From the NCBI GenBank assembly GCA_026387115.1, contig JAPLMI010000032.1, positions 1 to 5,434 of the forward strand: a DNA stretch of 5,434 nucleotides, read 5' to 3'. Origin of the DNA: Candidatus Omnitrophota bacterium (GTDB lineage: Bacteria; Omnitrophota; Gorgyraeia; 2-01-FULL-45-10). Positions 5,392 through 5,434 of the stretch are shown piece after piece (the first letter of the stretch is position 1; each line of letters starts with the position of its first letter). Made by a program: the position numbers and the translations under genes. The notes below the pieces were generated by a model that had not been told where the DNA came from, did no database searches, and saw only the letters and a list, made by a program, of their open reading frames with translations.

Positions 5392-5434
5392 ATGAATATA
5401 TTTTGTGGCATGAATGGGAACGGCAATCACGTCC
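5392..5434 (+). CDS. Possible start of a divergent gene, cut by the window edge
   Basis: From ATG at 5392 the plus strand is open to the window end and reads MNIFCGMNGNGNHV. A purine-rich AGAGGG (5378-5383) lies 8 nt upstream and could be the ribosome site. A GTG at 5383 in the same frame would add three residues, and an in-frame TAG at 5377 blocks further extension. Fourteen codons are too few to recognise a family. Being open to the edge over such a short span is weak evidence, so this may not be a gene. Confidence 0.3.
   Translation, partial: MNIFCGMNGNGNHV

Noticed and set aside
5159..5392. 77-codon plus-strand open frame
   Set aside because: It begins inside the tRNA-Met gene and runs antisense through its leader and promoter, which makes a real protein very unlikely.

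Overview
The window looks like ordinary chromosomal sequence from a bacterium. A dense run of genes on the minus strand, read from high to low coordinates, goes: an elongator-type tRNA-Met(CAT), a small PilZ-domain protein, a GH3-family acyl-adenylating enzyme, tilS (tRNA-Ile lysidine synthetase) and ftsH (membrane AAA+ protease). Base composition is mixed, Shine-Dalgarno sites are purine-rich and promoters are sigma70-like. The tilS-ftsH pair is a common bacterial arrangement. The wording of the FtsH ATPase domain, including a few extra residues before Walker B, and the bacterial GH3 protein remind me of uncultivated Omnitrophota/PVC-type bacteria. That is an impression from memory and not a demonstrated placement.

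Layout. Positions 1-1784 hold ftsH, which runs off the left edge and is broken. The first 426 codons (two membrane segments and a complete AAA domain) are intact, and then the frame is lost at about position 507. The downstream protease domain continues in another frame to position 1. What is missing at the joint is about 24 residues, the stretch that normally carries the HEXXH zinc site. Positions 1785-1851 hold a plausible ftsH promoter. tilS (1852-2850) lies 4 nt after the stop of the GH3 gene (2855-4516), which lies 21 nt after the PilZ gene (4538-4927). This is a tight, probably co-transcribed trio.

Positions 4928-5118 contain no gene. They are filled by a nested palindromic element of about 175 bp whose outer hairpins abut the PilZ ribosome binding site on one side and the tRNA CCA end on the other. 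The tRNA occupies 5119-5195. Positions 5196-5391 hold its leader (a strong hairpin 1 nt before the tRNA, and a weaker long-range inverted repeat) and a near-consensus extended -10 promoter. At the right edge a possible gene starts on the plus strand (from 5392), too short to identify.

How the parts relate. TilS modifies the CAT-anticodon tRNA-Ile. The tRNA in this window also has a CAT anticodon but resembles methionine tRNA, so it is probably not the TilS substrate. PilZ suggests a c-di-GMP response. GH3 proteins adenylate carboxylic acids, usually to join them to amino acids, and its substrate here is unknown. I see no phage, transposase, CRISPR array or defence system. The items most worth a second look are the ftsH lesion, the palindromic element and the GH3 enzyme.
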